Below are positions 1 through 7,682 of a DNA stretch of 63,489 nt, in pieces. The notes under the pieces were generated by a model. That model was not told the DNA's origin and searched no databases. It saw nothing but the letters and a program-made list of their open reading frames with translations. The stretch spans positions 1 to 63,489 of the forward strand of contig SCFO01000010.1 of assembly GCA_004078665.1 (NCBI GenBank), given 5' to 3'. The position numbers were made by a program, and so were the translations under genes. Positions within the stretch are counted from its first letter, which is position 1, and the number at the start of each line of letters is the position of its first letter. This DNA is from Halobacillus fulvus. GTDB taxonomy: Bacteria; Bacillota; Bacilli; Bacillales; Halobacillaceae.

Positions 1-88
1 CGAAGGGATCAGCTCGCTTCCCGCGCTCGACTTGCATGTATTAGGCACGCCGCCAGCGTTCGTCCTGAGCCAGGATCAAACTCTCCAT
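1..88 (-). rRNA. rrs: 16S rRNA, 5' end (partial)
   Basis: The reverse complement begins with the universal 16S 5' segment (GAGTTTGATCCTGGCTCAG) and continues through the GGCGGCGTGCCTAATACATG region before leaving the window on the left. Only the first ~88 nt are present. It is the first gene of an rrn operon transcribed leftwards; its promoters lie at 235-349. The exact 5' end is estimated from the family, not mapped. Confidence 0.97.
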
Positions 89-234
89 AAAAGTAGTTTG
101 AAAAGCTCATTTGCACACCGAATGTGCATTGTTTCTTTTTCCTCTATATAATAGAAGAAATGTTTTGACGTACTGGTTGGTTCGTTCAGTTTTCAAAGAT
201 CAAAATGTTGTTTCGCTTGATTAGCGACTTTCAA

Positions 235-263
235 ATCATATCATAAGTCATTTTTTGTGTCAA
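235..263 (-). promoter_or_regulatory. rrn promoter P2
   Basis: The minus strand reads TTGACA (258-263), a 17-nt spacer, and TATGAT (235-240). The -35 is perfect and the -10 has one mismatch. It is the promoter proximal to the 16S gene in a tandem pair, as is usual for Bacillus rrn operons. Confidence 0.85.
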
Positions 264-320
264 TAACTTTTTTGATTAGAATATTTAAGTTTTTCTTTGT
301 CGTTTTTTGCGACAAGATTA

Positions 321-349
321 ACTTTACCATCGAATGAATTTTAAGTCAA
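321..349 (-). promoter_or_regulatory. rrn promoter P1
   Basis: The minus strand reads TTGACT (344-349), a 17-nt spacer, and TAAAGT (321-326). It lies about 86 bp upstream of P2, giving the tandem P1-P2 layout expected of an rrn operon. Confidence 0.75.
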
Positions 350-488
350 TAACTTTTTTTAAGTTATTTTTTTAAGTGATGTCGATGTGTGCTGTCTTTC
401 CCGACAACGTTTAATAATATAGCATAGATTCATTTTTGAATGCAATACTTTTCATGCATTTTTTATATCTTTTTTTAGATGATAAACG

Positions 489-529
489 AAAAAACCAATC
501 CCCTTCCGTCTTATAGGACGAAAGGGGAT
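489..529 (-). terminator. Intrinsic terminator after the small hypothetical gene
   Basis: A 13-bp stem with one wobble pair (ATCCCCTTTCGTC against GACGGAAGGGGAT) encloses a 6-nt loop and is followed on the minus strand by TGG and a run of T. It ends transcription of the gene at 538-759 before the rrn promoter region. Confidence 0.85.
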
Positions 530-537
530 CAATACGG

Positions 538-759
538 TTAGTTGTGTCGCTTCTTATAAGGCATGTACTGCAACCTTTCTTCTTCGGTGGCAAACCTTCG
601 AAAGATGTGAAATAGAACTCCGTAGCGCTCTTCCATCGCCCGCTTCATGGCCTGATCGATTCTATGGTCTCCAAGGTCAAATGTGATTTCTTCCATTTCA
701 CGCTTTAATAAATATTGGATTTCCTGTCTTTCCTGCTCATTTATCATGAAACCGTACAT
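538..759 (-). CDS. Small conserved hypothetical protein (73 aa)
   Basis: The protein starts MYGFMINEQE and is rich in charged residues (Glu, Arg, Lys), as expected of a small soluble helical protein; no signal peptide, membrane helix or metal motif is visible. The start at 759 is chosen over an upstream in-frame ATG at 840 because GGGAGG sits 8 nt before it and the upstream 27 residues look like translated intergenic DNA. It is divergent from pdaB and followed by its own terminator. I cannot assign a function. My impression that similar proteins sit next to rRNA in other Bacillaceae is recall, not a search. Confidence 0.75.
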   Translation of the reverse strand: MYGFMINEQERQEIQYLLKREMEEITFDLGDHRIDQAMKRAMEERYGVLFHIFRRFATEEERLQYMPYKKRHN

Positions 760-817
760 ACTTAAACCTCCCTGAAATGCAACTCTCTTTATTTTTACCC
801 TATTTCCCCCGTTTTTA

Positions 818-845
818 GCATAGGTTGTCCTTTTTTTCATACATA
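818..845 (+). promoter_or_regulatory. Candidate sigma-E promoter for pdaB
   Basis: GCATAGG (818-824) and CATACATA (838-845) resemble the sigma-E -35 and -10 elements, although the 13-nt gap is slightly short. The -10 lies 36 nt before the TTG start of pdaB, a gene expressed in sporulation in B. subtilis. No good sigma-A promoter was seen here. Confidence 0.4.
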
Positions 846-880
846 TATAGAGAAAAGGAGTTCGGAAGGAGAGGGAGGCC

Positions 881-1639
881 TTGAGTTTTTATGCATGGAA
901 AGCTGATCGCTTCAGGCGATATGGCATTGTCATTCTGCTCGCTTTTTTCTGTGCTTTGTTTTTAATGGTCGGTCAATGGAGTCAATTGGCTGTGTTTTCG
1001 AACGACAAGGAACCGCGCGCTTTGAGTCAGGGTGGAGATCAAGAACCCTTTGTGGCTTTGACGTTCAATATTAGCTGGGGAAGTGACAAGGTTCATGAGG
1101 TTTTGAAACAGCTGGAAGCCCATAAGGTTCAGGCCACTTTTTTTCTCAGTGGGGCTTGGGCGGAGAGACATCCCGATATCGTAGCCGCCATTCATGAAGG
1201 GAAGCACGAAATCGGAATGCTTGGATATGAGGACGAAAGCTACTTGGAAATGAATCCTCAAGAGGTCAACGCTGACTTGAATCAGGCGAAAGAATCATTT
1301 GAGAAACTGGGGTTTAAAGATATCAAATGGATTCGTCCTCCTCACGGTCACATGAATAAAGAGGTTCTGAAATCCATTCAACAGTCCGGACTGCAAGCTG
1401 TACAGTGGAGTTTGAATCCTCGGGACTGGGAAAATCCAGGAACAAATCAAATCGTCGATCAAGTCATGGAAGAAGGATCGAAAGGCGATATCATTTTGCT
1501 TCACGCTTCCGATTCAGTCAAACAGACACCAAAAGCTTTAGAAGTCATTTTGCCCGGATTGAAACAAAAAGGACTGAAGTTTGTCAGCTTGACGGAGATG
1601 GTCAGTGGAAGCGAAGCCAAAACAACCCAAATCAATTGA
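881..1639 (+). CDS. pdaB: PdaB, sporulation polysaccharide deacetylase-family protein
   Basis: This is a 252-aa membrane-anchored protein with an N-terminal transmembrane segment at about residues 14-32 and a NodB-type deacetylase fold from about 58 to 240. Family hallmarks include TFFLSGAWAERHP, GKHEIGMLGY, IRPPHGHMN and GDIILLHASD, which match the PdaB subgroup required for spore stability in B. subtilis. The start is TTG at 881, with AAGGAGA 8 nt upstream; the nearby ATG at 891 is out of frame. Residues at motif 1 read TFNISW, so the position of the usual catalytic Asp is Asn, and the metal-binding His pair of active NodB enzymes is absent. A structural or cryptic role is therefore possible. 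It ends in a terminator shared with convergent kbaA. Confidence 0.93.
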   Translation: MSFYAWKADRFRRYGIVILLAFFCALFLMVGQWSQLAVFSNDKEPRALSQGGDQEPFVALTFNISWGSDKVHEVLKQLEAHKVQATFFLSGAWAERHPDIVAAIHEGKHEIGMLGYEDESYLEMNPQEVNADLNQAKESFEKLGFKDIKWIRPPHGHMNKEVLKSIQQSGLQAVQWSLNPRDWENPGTNQIVDQVMEEGSKGDIILLHASDSVKQTPKALEVILPGLKQKGLKFVSLTEMVSGSEAKTTQIN

Positions 1640-1668
1640 AAAAGGAGCCTAGATTCAGGCTCCTTTTT
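1640..1668. terminator. Bidirectional terminator between pdaB and kbaA
   Basis: A perfect 12-bp stem, AAAAAGGAGCCT and AGGCTCCTTTTT around a 6-nt loop, has a T run on both strands. It lies immediately after the pdaB stop and overlaps the last codons of kbaA (stop at 1655-1657), so it can serve both convergent genes. Confidence 0.92.
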
Positions 1669-2266
1669 GGACGGTATGCGTTTCTCCTGTTAAACGGTGT
1701 AACAGCAATAATTGGTAGGCATTACATATAAACAACGGGATAATCATAAGCCATACATAATCGCTTCCGTCCGCTCTCAGAGCCGGGACCCATTCGACCG
1801 TAGTCACGACCACCATGAAAAAGAGGGCCGGAATGAATGCATGGGCATTCGTTTCCCGCGCTTTTTGTGCCGCTACGAGTAAAGCGAGGACAAGCAGGGC
1901 GAGAGCTGTGATGAGATACGGCCAGACACTTGCCCCTTCATCCGCTCCGATATAGCGGAAATACACGAGGTCAAACAAGGTGAAGGCGATCAAAAACAGT
2001 TGCACCGGTACCCAATAGGATTTGAACACGCCTTTACCAAACTGGTTCACGGTCAAATACGCGAAAAAGCCCATTTGGCTAATAATACTGAAAATGAAAC
2101 CTAAACCTGAGAAAAATAATACTAAACCTAAAAGTTCAAACGGCTGAAAAGGCTGAAGAACTTCAGCATATGAGGACTGCATGAAGAAAAAACTGGAGAT
2201 CAGCGTCAACGACCCACCGATCAACAGGGTGCTCAAAAACAGCCTCACCCATTTACGACTATTCAC
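1655..2266 (-). CDS. kbaA: KbaA, KinB-signalling pathway activation protein
   Basis: A 203-aa integral membrane protein with about six hydrophobic segments and a short polar C-terminus. Sequence and context (between gerD and pdaB) identify KbaA, which in B. subtilis is needed for activity of the sporulation kinase KinB that feeds the phosphorelay to Spo0A. The start codon is GTG at 2266, preceded by AGGGGGA. Its 3' end overlaps the bidirectional terminator shared with pdaB. No enzymatic motif is visible, so the role rests on homology and synteny. Confidence 0.9.
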   Translation of the reverse strand: MNSRKWVRLFLSTLLIGGSLTLISSFFFMQSSYAEVLQPFQPFELLGLVLFFSGLGFIFSIISQMGFFAYLTVNQFGKGVFKSYWVPVQLFLIAFTLFDLVYFRYIGADEGASVWPYLITALALLVLALLVAAQKARETNAHAFIPALFFMVVVTTVEWVPALRADGSDYVWLMIIPLFICNAYQLLLLHRLTGETHTVQKGA

Positions 2267-2335
2267 GGATGTTCCCCCTAGTAAAAAACTTCACCCCCGT
2301 ATTTTACCATGAAGTAAGCGTTTTTTCCTCCTGCA

Positions 2336-2364
2336 GAATATTTTTTATGAGAAAGTACATAGTA
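2336..2364 (+). promoter_or_regulatory. Sigma-G-type promoter for gerD
   Basis: GAATA (2336-2340), a 17-nt spacer and CATAGTA (2358-2364) match the sigma-G consensus well, 35 nt before the gerD ATG. B. subtilis gerD is transcribed in the forespore by sigma-G, so sequence and biology agree. Confidence 0.7.
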
Positions 2365-2399
2365 AACATAAGGAGAATGAAAGAAAGGGGACATGCCGA

Positions 2400-3041
2400 A
2401 TGTCCAGACTCCTACGTTTAATTATACCTGTCCTGCTTGTTCTCATACTTGCAGCCTGCGGCGGAAATACGGCCGGAGGTGAACAGGCGGATTATGATGC
2501 AACGAAGAAAATGATTGTCGATATATTAAAGACCGATGAAGGAAAAAAGGCGATCACCGAGGTTCTTTCCAGCGAGGAAATGCAGCAATCGATCGCGCTT
2601 GAATCAGAGGTCGTCTCCCAGTCCGTCAGTAACACACTCATTTCGGAAAAAGGAAAAGCTTTTTGGACAAAAATGTTTTCGGACCCTTCTTTTGTTCTAG
2701 GGTTCAATGAAGTGCTTCAAGATCAGCAAAAGGATCTGATGAAAGGACTTATGAAGGACTCTGAATATCAGAAGCTTATGATGGACTTGTACCAAAACCC
2801 TGAAATGATGGATGAAATGGTGACCGTCATGCAAGGTCAAAAGTTCCAGGCTCACCTGGAACAGACCATCACCGAAACATTGAACAGCCCTGTGTTCCAG
2901 GCCAAGATGAGTGAAACGTTATTGAAGGCGGCGGAAGACATCGGTAAGACAGAAGGCAGTCAGCAGGGACAGGGACAAGAACAGCAGGGTAACGGTGGCG
3001 GAGACAGTCAAGCCACTCAAGAAGAGCAAACCGGTGGATGA
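2400..3041 (+). CDS. gerD: GerD, spore germination lipoprotein
   Basis: A 213-aa lipoprotein. The signal peptide ends in the lipobox LAAC with the modified cysteine at residue 20. A helical, Met- and Gln-rich core spans about 30-180, and the low-complexity tail is rich in Gly, Gln and Glu. GerD is the scaffold that clusters nutrient germinant receptors into the germinosome in the spore inner membrane. The ATG at 2400 follows GAAAGGGG; an ATG at 2393 is out of frame. It sits between kbaA and salA, as in B. subtilis, and is convergent with salA across a shared terminator. Confidence 0.94.
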   Translation: MSRLLRLIIPVLLVLILAACGGNTAGGEQADYDATKKMIVDILKTDEGKKAITEVLSSEEMQQSIALESEVVSQSVSNTLISEKGKAFWTKMFSDPSFVLGFNEVLQDQQKDLMKGLMKDSEYQKLMMDLYQNPEMMDEMVTVMQGQKFQAHLEQTITETLNSPVFQAKMSETLLKAAEDIGKTEGSQQGQGQEQQGNGGGDSQATQEEQTGG

Positions 3042-3074
3042 TGACCAGGATCTTTATGCCCTGTGATAAAAAAC

Positions 3075-3115
3075 AAAAAACACGCAGCCCTCATCAGAGG
3101 ACATGCGTGTTTTTT
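3075..3115. terminator. Bidirectional terminator between gerD and salA
   Basis: A 12-bp outer stem (AAAAAACACGCA paired with TGCGTGTTTTTT) encloses a loop that contains a smaller CCTC/GAGG stem. T runs flank both sides, so it can serve gerD and convergent salA. Confidence 0.9.
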
Positions 3116-3119
3116 GCGT

Positions 3120-4172
3120 TTAATATTTATCGATGATTTTAGCTGCCATGTTGCGGTAAATAACTCCTGTTGGGTGATCGCTTTGATACACGGACGGAGC
3201 AAATACGTCTTCTTCTTCATATGGCTGTTGAAGAGGAATGTGACCAAGGACATCGGTCTTCAACGTTTCCGCAAGCTTCACACCGCCACCACGGCCGAAG
3301 ACGAATTCTTTATTTCCTGTTTCTTTACTTTCGAAATACGCCATGTTCTCTACGACGCCGAGAATTTCATGCTCTGTCTTCAACGCCATCTGTCCCGCGC
3401 GCGCCGCTACGAAAGCAGCTGTCGGATGAGGCGTTGTCACGATGATTTCTTTAGAGGACGGTAGCATCGCATGGACATCCAAGGCGACGTCTCCTGTTCC
3501 TGGAGGCAAGTCGAGCAGTAAATAGTCAAGGTCGCCCCATTCGACTTCCTTGAAGAAGCTCGTCAACATTTTCCCGAGCATCGGACCTCGCCAGATAATC
3601 GGTGAGTTATCCTCTACAAAGAAGCCCATGGAAACAACCTTTACACCGAAGCGCTCAACAGGGATGATTTTCTCCCCACGTACGACAGGACGTTCTTCAA
3701 CCCCCATCATATCCGGAACACTAAAGCCGTAAATATCTGCATCAATGATGCCGACTTTTTTCCCTAAACGAGTCAGAGCAACGGCAAGGTTAACCGTTAC
3801 AGTAGACTTTCCTACTCCACCTTTACCAGAGGCAATCGCAATGAACTTCGTGTCTGCATTCCCATCCAGTAATGACTCTTCCTTTTGCTTCTCAGCAGCC
3901 GGGTGGTATTTTTGAATGACCTCATCTGGCAATTGATCGAAGCGAAGACCGACCGTCGCTGCCCCTTCACTCTTCAGAGCATTGACGATTGTCTGCTGAA
4001 GCTCCATCTGCTCAGCCGTGTTCGTTTTGGAAATCAGAACCTTCACACTGACATGATTCTTCTCTTCCTTAATCTTTATATCTTCAACTCCACCGGTCTC
4101 TTCAAGCGTTTTATGTAAAAACGGATCTTTGATTTGGTGAAGAATTTCAAGTACTTTTTCTTGTGTAAGCAA
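3120..4172 (-). CDS. salA: SalA/Mrp-family P-loop ATPase
   Basis: A 350-aa protein. An N-terminal MIP18/DUF59-like domain (about 1-85) is followed by an Mrp/NBP35 ATPase domain (about 107-350). The deviant Walker A is SGKGGVGKST at 115-124, with DADIYGFS and LLLDLPPGTGD downstream. In B. subtilis SalA (YbaL) represses scoC and so raises exoprotease production; other Mrp proteins are Fe-S carriers. The CPxC cysteine pair of Fe-S-binding Mrp proteins is absent (the site reads YFESKETGNKEFVFG), which supports the SalA regulatory branch. It lies between cwlD and gerD, as in B. subtilis. Confidence 0.92.
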   Translation of the reverse strand: MLTQEKVLEILHQIKDPFLHKTLEETGGVEDIKIKEEKNHVSVKVLISKTNTAEQMELQQTIVNALKSEGAATVGLRFDQLPDEVIQKYHPAAEKQKEESLLDGNADTKFIAIASGKGGVGKSTVTVNLAVALTRLGKKVGIIDADIYGFSVPDMMGVEERPVVRGEKIIPVERFGVKVVSMGFFVEDNSPIIWRGPMLGKMLTSFFKEVEWGDLDYLLLDLPPGTGDVALDVHAMLPSSKEIIVTTPHPTAAFVAARAGQMALKTEHEILGVVENMAYFESKETGNKEFVFGRGGGVKLAETLKTDVLGHIPLQQPYEEEDVFAPSVYQSDHPTGVIYRNMAAKIIDKY

Positions 4173-4247
4173 GCCGGTTCACCATCCTTAGAAATTGTTT
4201 CAATATGGCTAGTATAACATACATGAAACGCTTTCTAAGTAATATGC

Positions 4248-4970
4248 TTATTCAGATCCTGGAAATTCTCTCTCGGTCACGTATCGTAAAATGCCGTAAT
4301 AAATCGATGCGGCCATTTTGCGTTGATATGCGTCGGATTTGAGCAATTCCCGCTCCTCTGGATTGGAAAGGAACCCGGCCTCCACTAAGGCGCCCGGTGC
4401 TTCGACGTGCTTCAAGAGGTACATGTTCGTCAAACCTAACGCGTCCCGTTCCGTATTGTCGAGACTATCCTTGATCTCTTCCTGGATGAACTTCGCCAAG
4501 TGCTGACTCTCTTCGTCATCCGGATTATAGAAAGTCTGAGCTCCCCTCCACTTTGCCGAAGGGATCGCATTCAAATGAAGACTCAAGTAAAAGTCCGCTT
4601 CCTTCTCATCTACATATTGGACCCTGTTTCGGATATCCTCCGATTTTCTCCGTGATAAACTCCCGGCATCCTCTGATGACAGATCCGTATCTTCATACCG
4701 AGTCAAATACACGAGCGCGCCCGCTTCCTGCAAATAATCCTGGAGGTATAAAGAAAGCTGTAGCGTAATCTCCTTCTCTTCTGTTCCGTCTCCCCCAACA
4801 GCCCCGCCATCCGGTCCGCCGTGTCCAGGATCGAGCACTATCACTTTTCCTGATAACGGAGACGACCATACCGTCCAAGTGTCCTTTACCTCCTGGAGCG
4901 GATAGGAGACGAAGCAAACCAACAGTACTACTCCCGCTAACCACATGAAGGTCTTCAACCGTCGAACCAT
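4248..4970 (-). CDS. cwlD: CwlD, N-acetylmuramoyl-L-alanine amidase (spore cortex)
   Basis: A 240-aa amidase with an N-terminal membrane anchor or signal (about 8-24) and an Amidase_3 domain. Zinc-site residues are visible: His50 in LDPGHGG, a Glu around residues 64-67, His132 in LSLHLNA and the catalytic Glu197 in LVEAGFLSN. CwlD, with GerD-independent PdaA, makes the muramic-delta-lactam of the spore cortex that germination enzymes recognise. ATG at 4970 is preferred to an in-frame GTG at 4982 because AAGGAGTG lies before it and the GTG overlaps that Shine-Dalgarno. It is upstream of salA on the same strand and divergent from nagZ. Confidence 0.93.
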   Translation of the reverse strand: MVRRLKTFMWLAGVVLLVCFVSYPLQEVKDTWTVWSSPLSGKVIVLDPGHGGPDGGAVGGDGTEEKEITLQLSLYLQDYLQEAGALVYLTRYEDTDLSSEDAGSLSRRKSEDIRNRVQYVDEKEADFYLSLHLNAIPSAKWRGAQTFYNPDDEESQHLAKFIQEEIKDSLDNTERDALGLTNMYLLKHVEAPGALVEAGFLSNPEERELLKSDAYQRKMAASIYYGILRYVTEREFPGSE

Positions 4971-5001
4971 CGACCACCACACTCCTTATCTTCCATACCT
5001 C

Positions 5002-5031
5002 ACTATATGGGACAAGAAGCCAGGTTATGAA
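5002..5031 (-). promoter_or_regulatory. Candidate sigma-E/sigma-G promoter for cwlD
   Basis: On the minus strand TTCATA (5026-5031), a 16-nt spacer and CATATAGT (5002-5009) fit mother-cell or forespore sigma-factor promoters. It ends about 30 nt before the cwlD ATG. B. subtilis cwlD is made during sporulation in both compartments. Confidence 0.45.
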
Positions 5032-5156
5032 TCGGAAGCCTCCTTATAGACCTTCGTGCCTATATCTTTATCTCCATGTTCCATTGGATTCTGTCGAATA
5101 ATTGTATCCTTAGTGGTATAGACAACTATATAATAAGTCTTTTATGATGAAACCAA

Positions 5157-5178
5157 CTAATGAAAGCCCTTTCATTAG
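5157..5178. promoter_or_regulatory. Palindromic cre-like operator upstream of nagZ
   Basis: Arms CTAATGAAAG and CTTTCATTAG are perfect 10-bp inverted repeats around CC. The core TGAAAGCCCTTTCA (5161-5174) matches the CcpA catabolite-responsive element consensus at every fixed position except the central G, which is C. Its position 120 bp before nagZ fits carbon-catabolite control of cell-wall sugar recovery. An unrelated repressor site remains possible. Confidence 0.55.
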
Positions 5179-5297
5179 AGAATTTAAAATAGAAAGGAGA
5201 TCCCCACACCCTAGAGCATACATACGATCGCTTTTCGCTCCAAGAGTATAACAGCCTTCCATCCGCAAATCATAAAAATATGAAGGAGTGACTGTTT

Positions 5298-7355
5298 TTG
5301 AAAAAACGCAGACTTGGTGTATGGATCGTAATTCTTACCCTATTGTTCCCACTCTTGCCGACCACTACATCTGCCCAATCACACATAACCGATTTGATTT
5401 TACTCGAAAACGTCCCACAAATGGATCCATCGATTGAAAATGACCAACTTGCTTTAACCGCTGTCCATGTGTATGAAGATGGACACTTCGAGCTCGCATC
5501 CGAGGAAGAGCTTACGTGGAGATCCAAAAATAAAAACGTCGCAATGGTCGAGGAGGGTCTTGTCACCACGACCGGAAAAAATGGACGATCATTCATCACC
5601 GTTTCTGACGGTACTCATGAAGACCGGATCGCCGTCCACCATACTCCGAAAAATCCTGAACAGGTGATCCAGTCATCTGGAGATCGCTACGATTTGATCG
5701 GACAAGCGATCGAAGGCATGACCATTGAAGAGAAAGTCGGACAAATGCTCATGCCGGATTTCCGAAATTGGAAGGGTGAGAACGTCACCAAAATGCTTCC
5801 TGAAATTGAGCAGATGGTCAAAGACTATCATCTCGGAGGCGTCATCCTGTTCCGTGAAAATGTTGTCACGACCGAGCAAACCGCCCAGCTCGTAGCAGAC
5901 TATCAGGCCGCTTCTGAAAAATTCGGCTTGCTGATGACGATCGACCAGGAAGGCGGCATCGTCACACGCCTGCAATCAGGTACAGACATGCCTGGAAACA
6001 TGGCACTTGGAGCTGCTAATTCTGAGGACCTCTCCTTTGACGTCGGAAAAGTGATTGGAGAAGAATTGAACGCTCTTGGCATCAATATGAACCTTGCCCC
6101 TGTGCTTGATGTGAACAACAATCCGGATAACCCGGTGATCGGTGTCCGTTCATTTGGTGAATCGCCTGAGCTTGTCGCCGAAATGGGTGTCGCGTATACA
6201 GAAGGACTTCAATCCACCGGAGTCGCCGCTACAGCGAAGCACTTCCCTGGTCACGGAGATACGGCAACCGATTCACACCTTGGCTTACCGGAAGTCCCTT
6301 ACGATAAGGAACGCCTGATGGACGTCGAGCTATACCCATTCCAGCAAGCGATGGATGCCGGAATTGATGCGATTATGACCGCTCATATTACGTTCCCGAA
6401 AATCGATGATACCAAAGTAATCTCTCAGAAAGACGGAACGGAAATCGCGCTGCCTGCCACACTATCTGAAAAAGTACTGACAGGATTGATGCGCGAAGAC
6501 ATGGGATATGAAGGCTTGATCATCACAGATGCGATGAACATGAAAGCGATCGCCGACCACTTCGGACCTGTCGATGCGGCCATCCGCGCCGTCAAAGCAG
6601 GCACAGACATTGTGCTTATGCCTGTCGGACTTGAACAAGTCGCAGAAGGTTTGTTAGAAGCCGTCGAATCAGGTGAAATCAGCACCGAGCGCATCGAAGC
6701 TTCTGTCGAACGCATCCTGACTTTGAAGTTGAATCGCGGCATTATTAAATCCGAACAACCCGCATCGATCGATGACGTCATCGCCAATGCTGAACAAGTC
6801 GTCGGTTCTGAATCTCATAAGCAAGTCGAAATGGAAGCGGCCGAACAGGCTGTGACCCTTTTGAAAAATGAAGACGTCCTTCCGCTCCAAGCGAATCAAG
6901 AGGATGACATCGTCGTCATCGGAAGTACGTTCGTACAAGATCTATACGAAGCCGTCAAATCTCATCACGATCAAACGGAATTGATCAACACGTCCGGTCT
7001 CCTGTCTGATGACCAACTTGCTCGCCTAGAAGCAGCAGATGCCATCATCGCTGGCACGTACACGTACAGCGTCGGCACACGAAGCGCTGTTCATCCACAG
7101 ATGCAAATGGTCAATCAAATTTTGGATGAAGTCGATACACCAGTGATTGGGGTCGGCATCCGGAATCCGTACGACATTATGGCTTATCCGGAAGTTGATG
7201 GCTATCTTGCCCAATATGGATTCCGTACCGCAAGCTTCCAAGCTACTGCTGCTACCTTATTCGGCGAGAATACACCGACAGGCAAGCTTCCCGTAACGAT
7301 TCCAGGTCCAGCGGACGAACCACTTTACGAATTCGGATTCGGACTCAGCTATTAA
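5298..7355 (+). CDS. nagZ: NagZ, secreted GH3 exo-beta-N-acetylglucosaminidase
   Basis: A 685-aa exported enzyme. The signal peptide (about 1-26, ending TTTSA) is followed by a beta-rich Ig-like segment (about 50-112) not usual in NagZ, a GH3 catalytic domain (about 120-480) and a C-terminal domain (about 500-685). Visible GH3 motifs are DQEGG at 216-220, KHFPGHGDT at 314-322 (the His/Asp general acid-base pair of Gram-positive NagZ) and the nucleophile region ITDAM with Asp411. It would remove non-reducing GlcNAc from muropeptides outside the cell. The start is TTG at 5298 with AAGGAG 9 nt upstream. There is no lipobox, so the protein may be released. It precedes namZ, its partner in MurNAc recovery. 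Confidence 0.92.
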   Translation: MKKRRLGVWIVILTLLFPLLPTTTSAQSHITDLILLENVPQMDPSIENDQLALTAVHVYEDGHFELASEEELTWRSKNKNVAMVEEGLVTTTGKNGRSFITVSDGTHEDRIAVHHTPKNPEQVIQSSGDRYDLIGQAIEGMTIEEKVGQMLMPDFRNWKGENVTKMLPEIEQMVKDYHLGGVILFRENVVTTEQTAQLVADYQAASEKFGLLMTIDQEGGIVTRLQSGTDMPGNMALGAANSEDLSFDVGKVIGEELNALGINMNLAPVLDVNNNPDNPVIGVRSFGESPELVAEMGVAYTEGLQSTGVAATAKHFPGHGDTATDSHLGLPEVPYDKERLMDVELYPFQQAMDAGIDAIMTAHITFPKIDDTKVISQKDGTEIALPATLSEKVLTGLMREDMGYEGLIITDAMNMKAIADHFGPVDAAIRAVKAGTDIVLMPVGLEQVAEGLLEAVESGEISTERIEASVERILTLKLNRGIIKSEQPASIDDVIANAEQVVGSESHKQVEMEAAEQAVTLLKNEDVLPLQANQEDDIVVIGSTFVQDLYEAVKSHHDQTELINTSGLLSDDQLARLEAADAIIAGTYTYSVGTRSAVHPQMQMVNQILDEVDTPVIGVGIRNPYDIMAYPEVDGYLAQYGFRTASFQATAATLFGENTPTGKLPVTIPGPADEPLYEFGFGLSY

Positions 7356-7434
7356 TCCAAAAATACGTTAAACGTGTGGTTTGTTGGATAAGGGATTAAA
7401 TCTCATAGCTATTGTTTCACCGACTACAAATGAT

Positions 7435-7597
7435 GTTTTCGTTCTTCTGATTAGGAAGGAGGAACGGGAAATGGCGAGACTCCTATGACAGGAGAGGGCA
7501 GGCTCCCGCAGGAGCGTAGCGACGAGGAAGCTCAGCGCCCGCCATGGAAAGCGAGTTATTTCCCGTTCCTCCAACCTCTGATGTGATTAACGGAAAC
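7435..7597 (+). repeat. MITE-like inverted-repeat element, copy 1
   Basis: This occupies most of the nagZ-namZ gap. Outer arms are GTTTTCGTT (7435-7443) and AACGGAAAC (7589-7597). Inside them is a perfect 15-bp inverted repeat, GGAGGAACGGGAAAT (7458-7472) and ATTTCCCGTTCCTCC (7558-7572). The GC-rich centre shares CGAGACTCCTATG, GGGCAGGCT, CCCGCAGGAGC and CGAGGAAGCTCAGCGCCCG with the copy at 9021-9164, which is inverted. It has no coding capacity. I see nothing gene-like in the remaining flanks of the gap (7356-7434 and 7598-7682). Confidence 0.85.
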
Positions 7598-7682
7598 GGT
7601 TCAATCTATTGAATCTACGGAATACTGAGAGCATATAAAAAGGGGAAACATGCCTCTTTAAACCTTTTAGGGAGTGAGAGAT

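Larger units (their letters stand above)
89..488 (-). promoter_or_regulatory. rrn promoter and leader region
   Basis: This AT-rich, gene-free stretch is the control region of the left rrn operon. It holds two sigma-A promoters (listed separately). Between P2 and the 16S gene lies a leader with a boxA-like antitermination sequence, TGATCTTTGAAAACTGAAC, on the minus strand at about 184-202, typical of Bacillaceae rrn leaders. A weaker third promoter-like pair (TTGCAT, 18 nt, TATATT) lies upstream near 415-450. Short ORFs here are not supported as genes. Confidence 0.8.
4971..5297. other. Divergent cwlD-nagZ intergenic region
   Basis: This gap of about 325 bp has no supported gene. It holds the candidate sporulation promoter of cwlD near its left end and the palindromic cre-like site ahead of nagZ. 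A TATAAT (5129-5134) lies on the plus strand, but the nearest -35-like TTGTAT is 21 nt away, so I do not call a nagZ promoter with confidence. AAGGAG at 5283-5288 is the nagZ ribosome-binding site. Confidence 0.6.

Noticed and set aside
3063-3464. Plus-strand open frame of 133 codons opposite salA
   Set aside because: It begins inside the gerD-salA terminator, lacks a ribosome-binding site and is antisense to a well-supported gene.
4185-4240. A cre-like sequence upstream of salA (GAAAGCGTTTCATG on the minus strand)
   Set aside because: The half-sites are one base out of register with the cre consensus, so fixed positions do not match.
5101-5134. Sigma-A promoter for nagZ (TTGTAT ... TATAAT)
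   Set aside because: The spacer is 21 nt, well outside the usual 16-18 nt.
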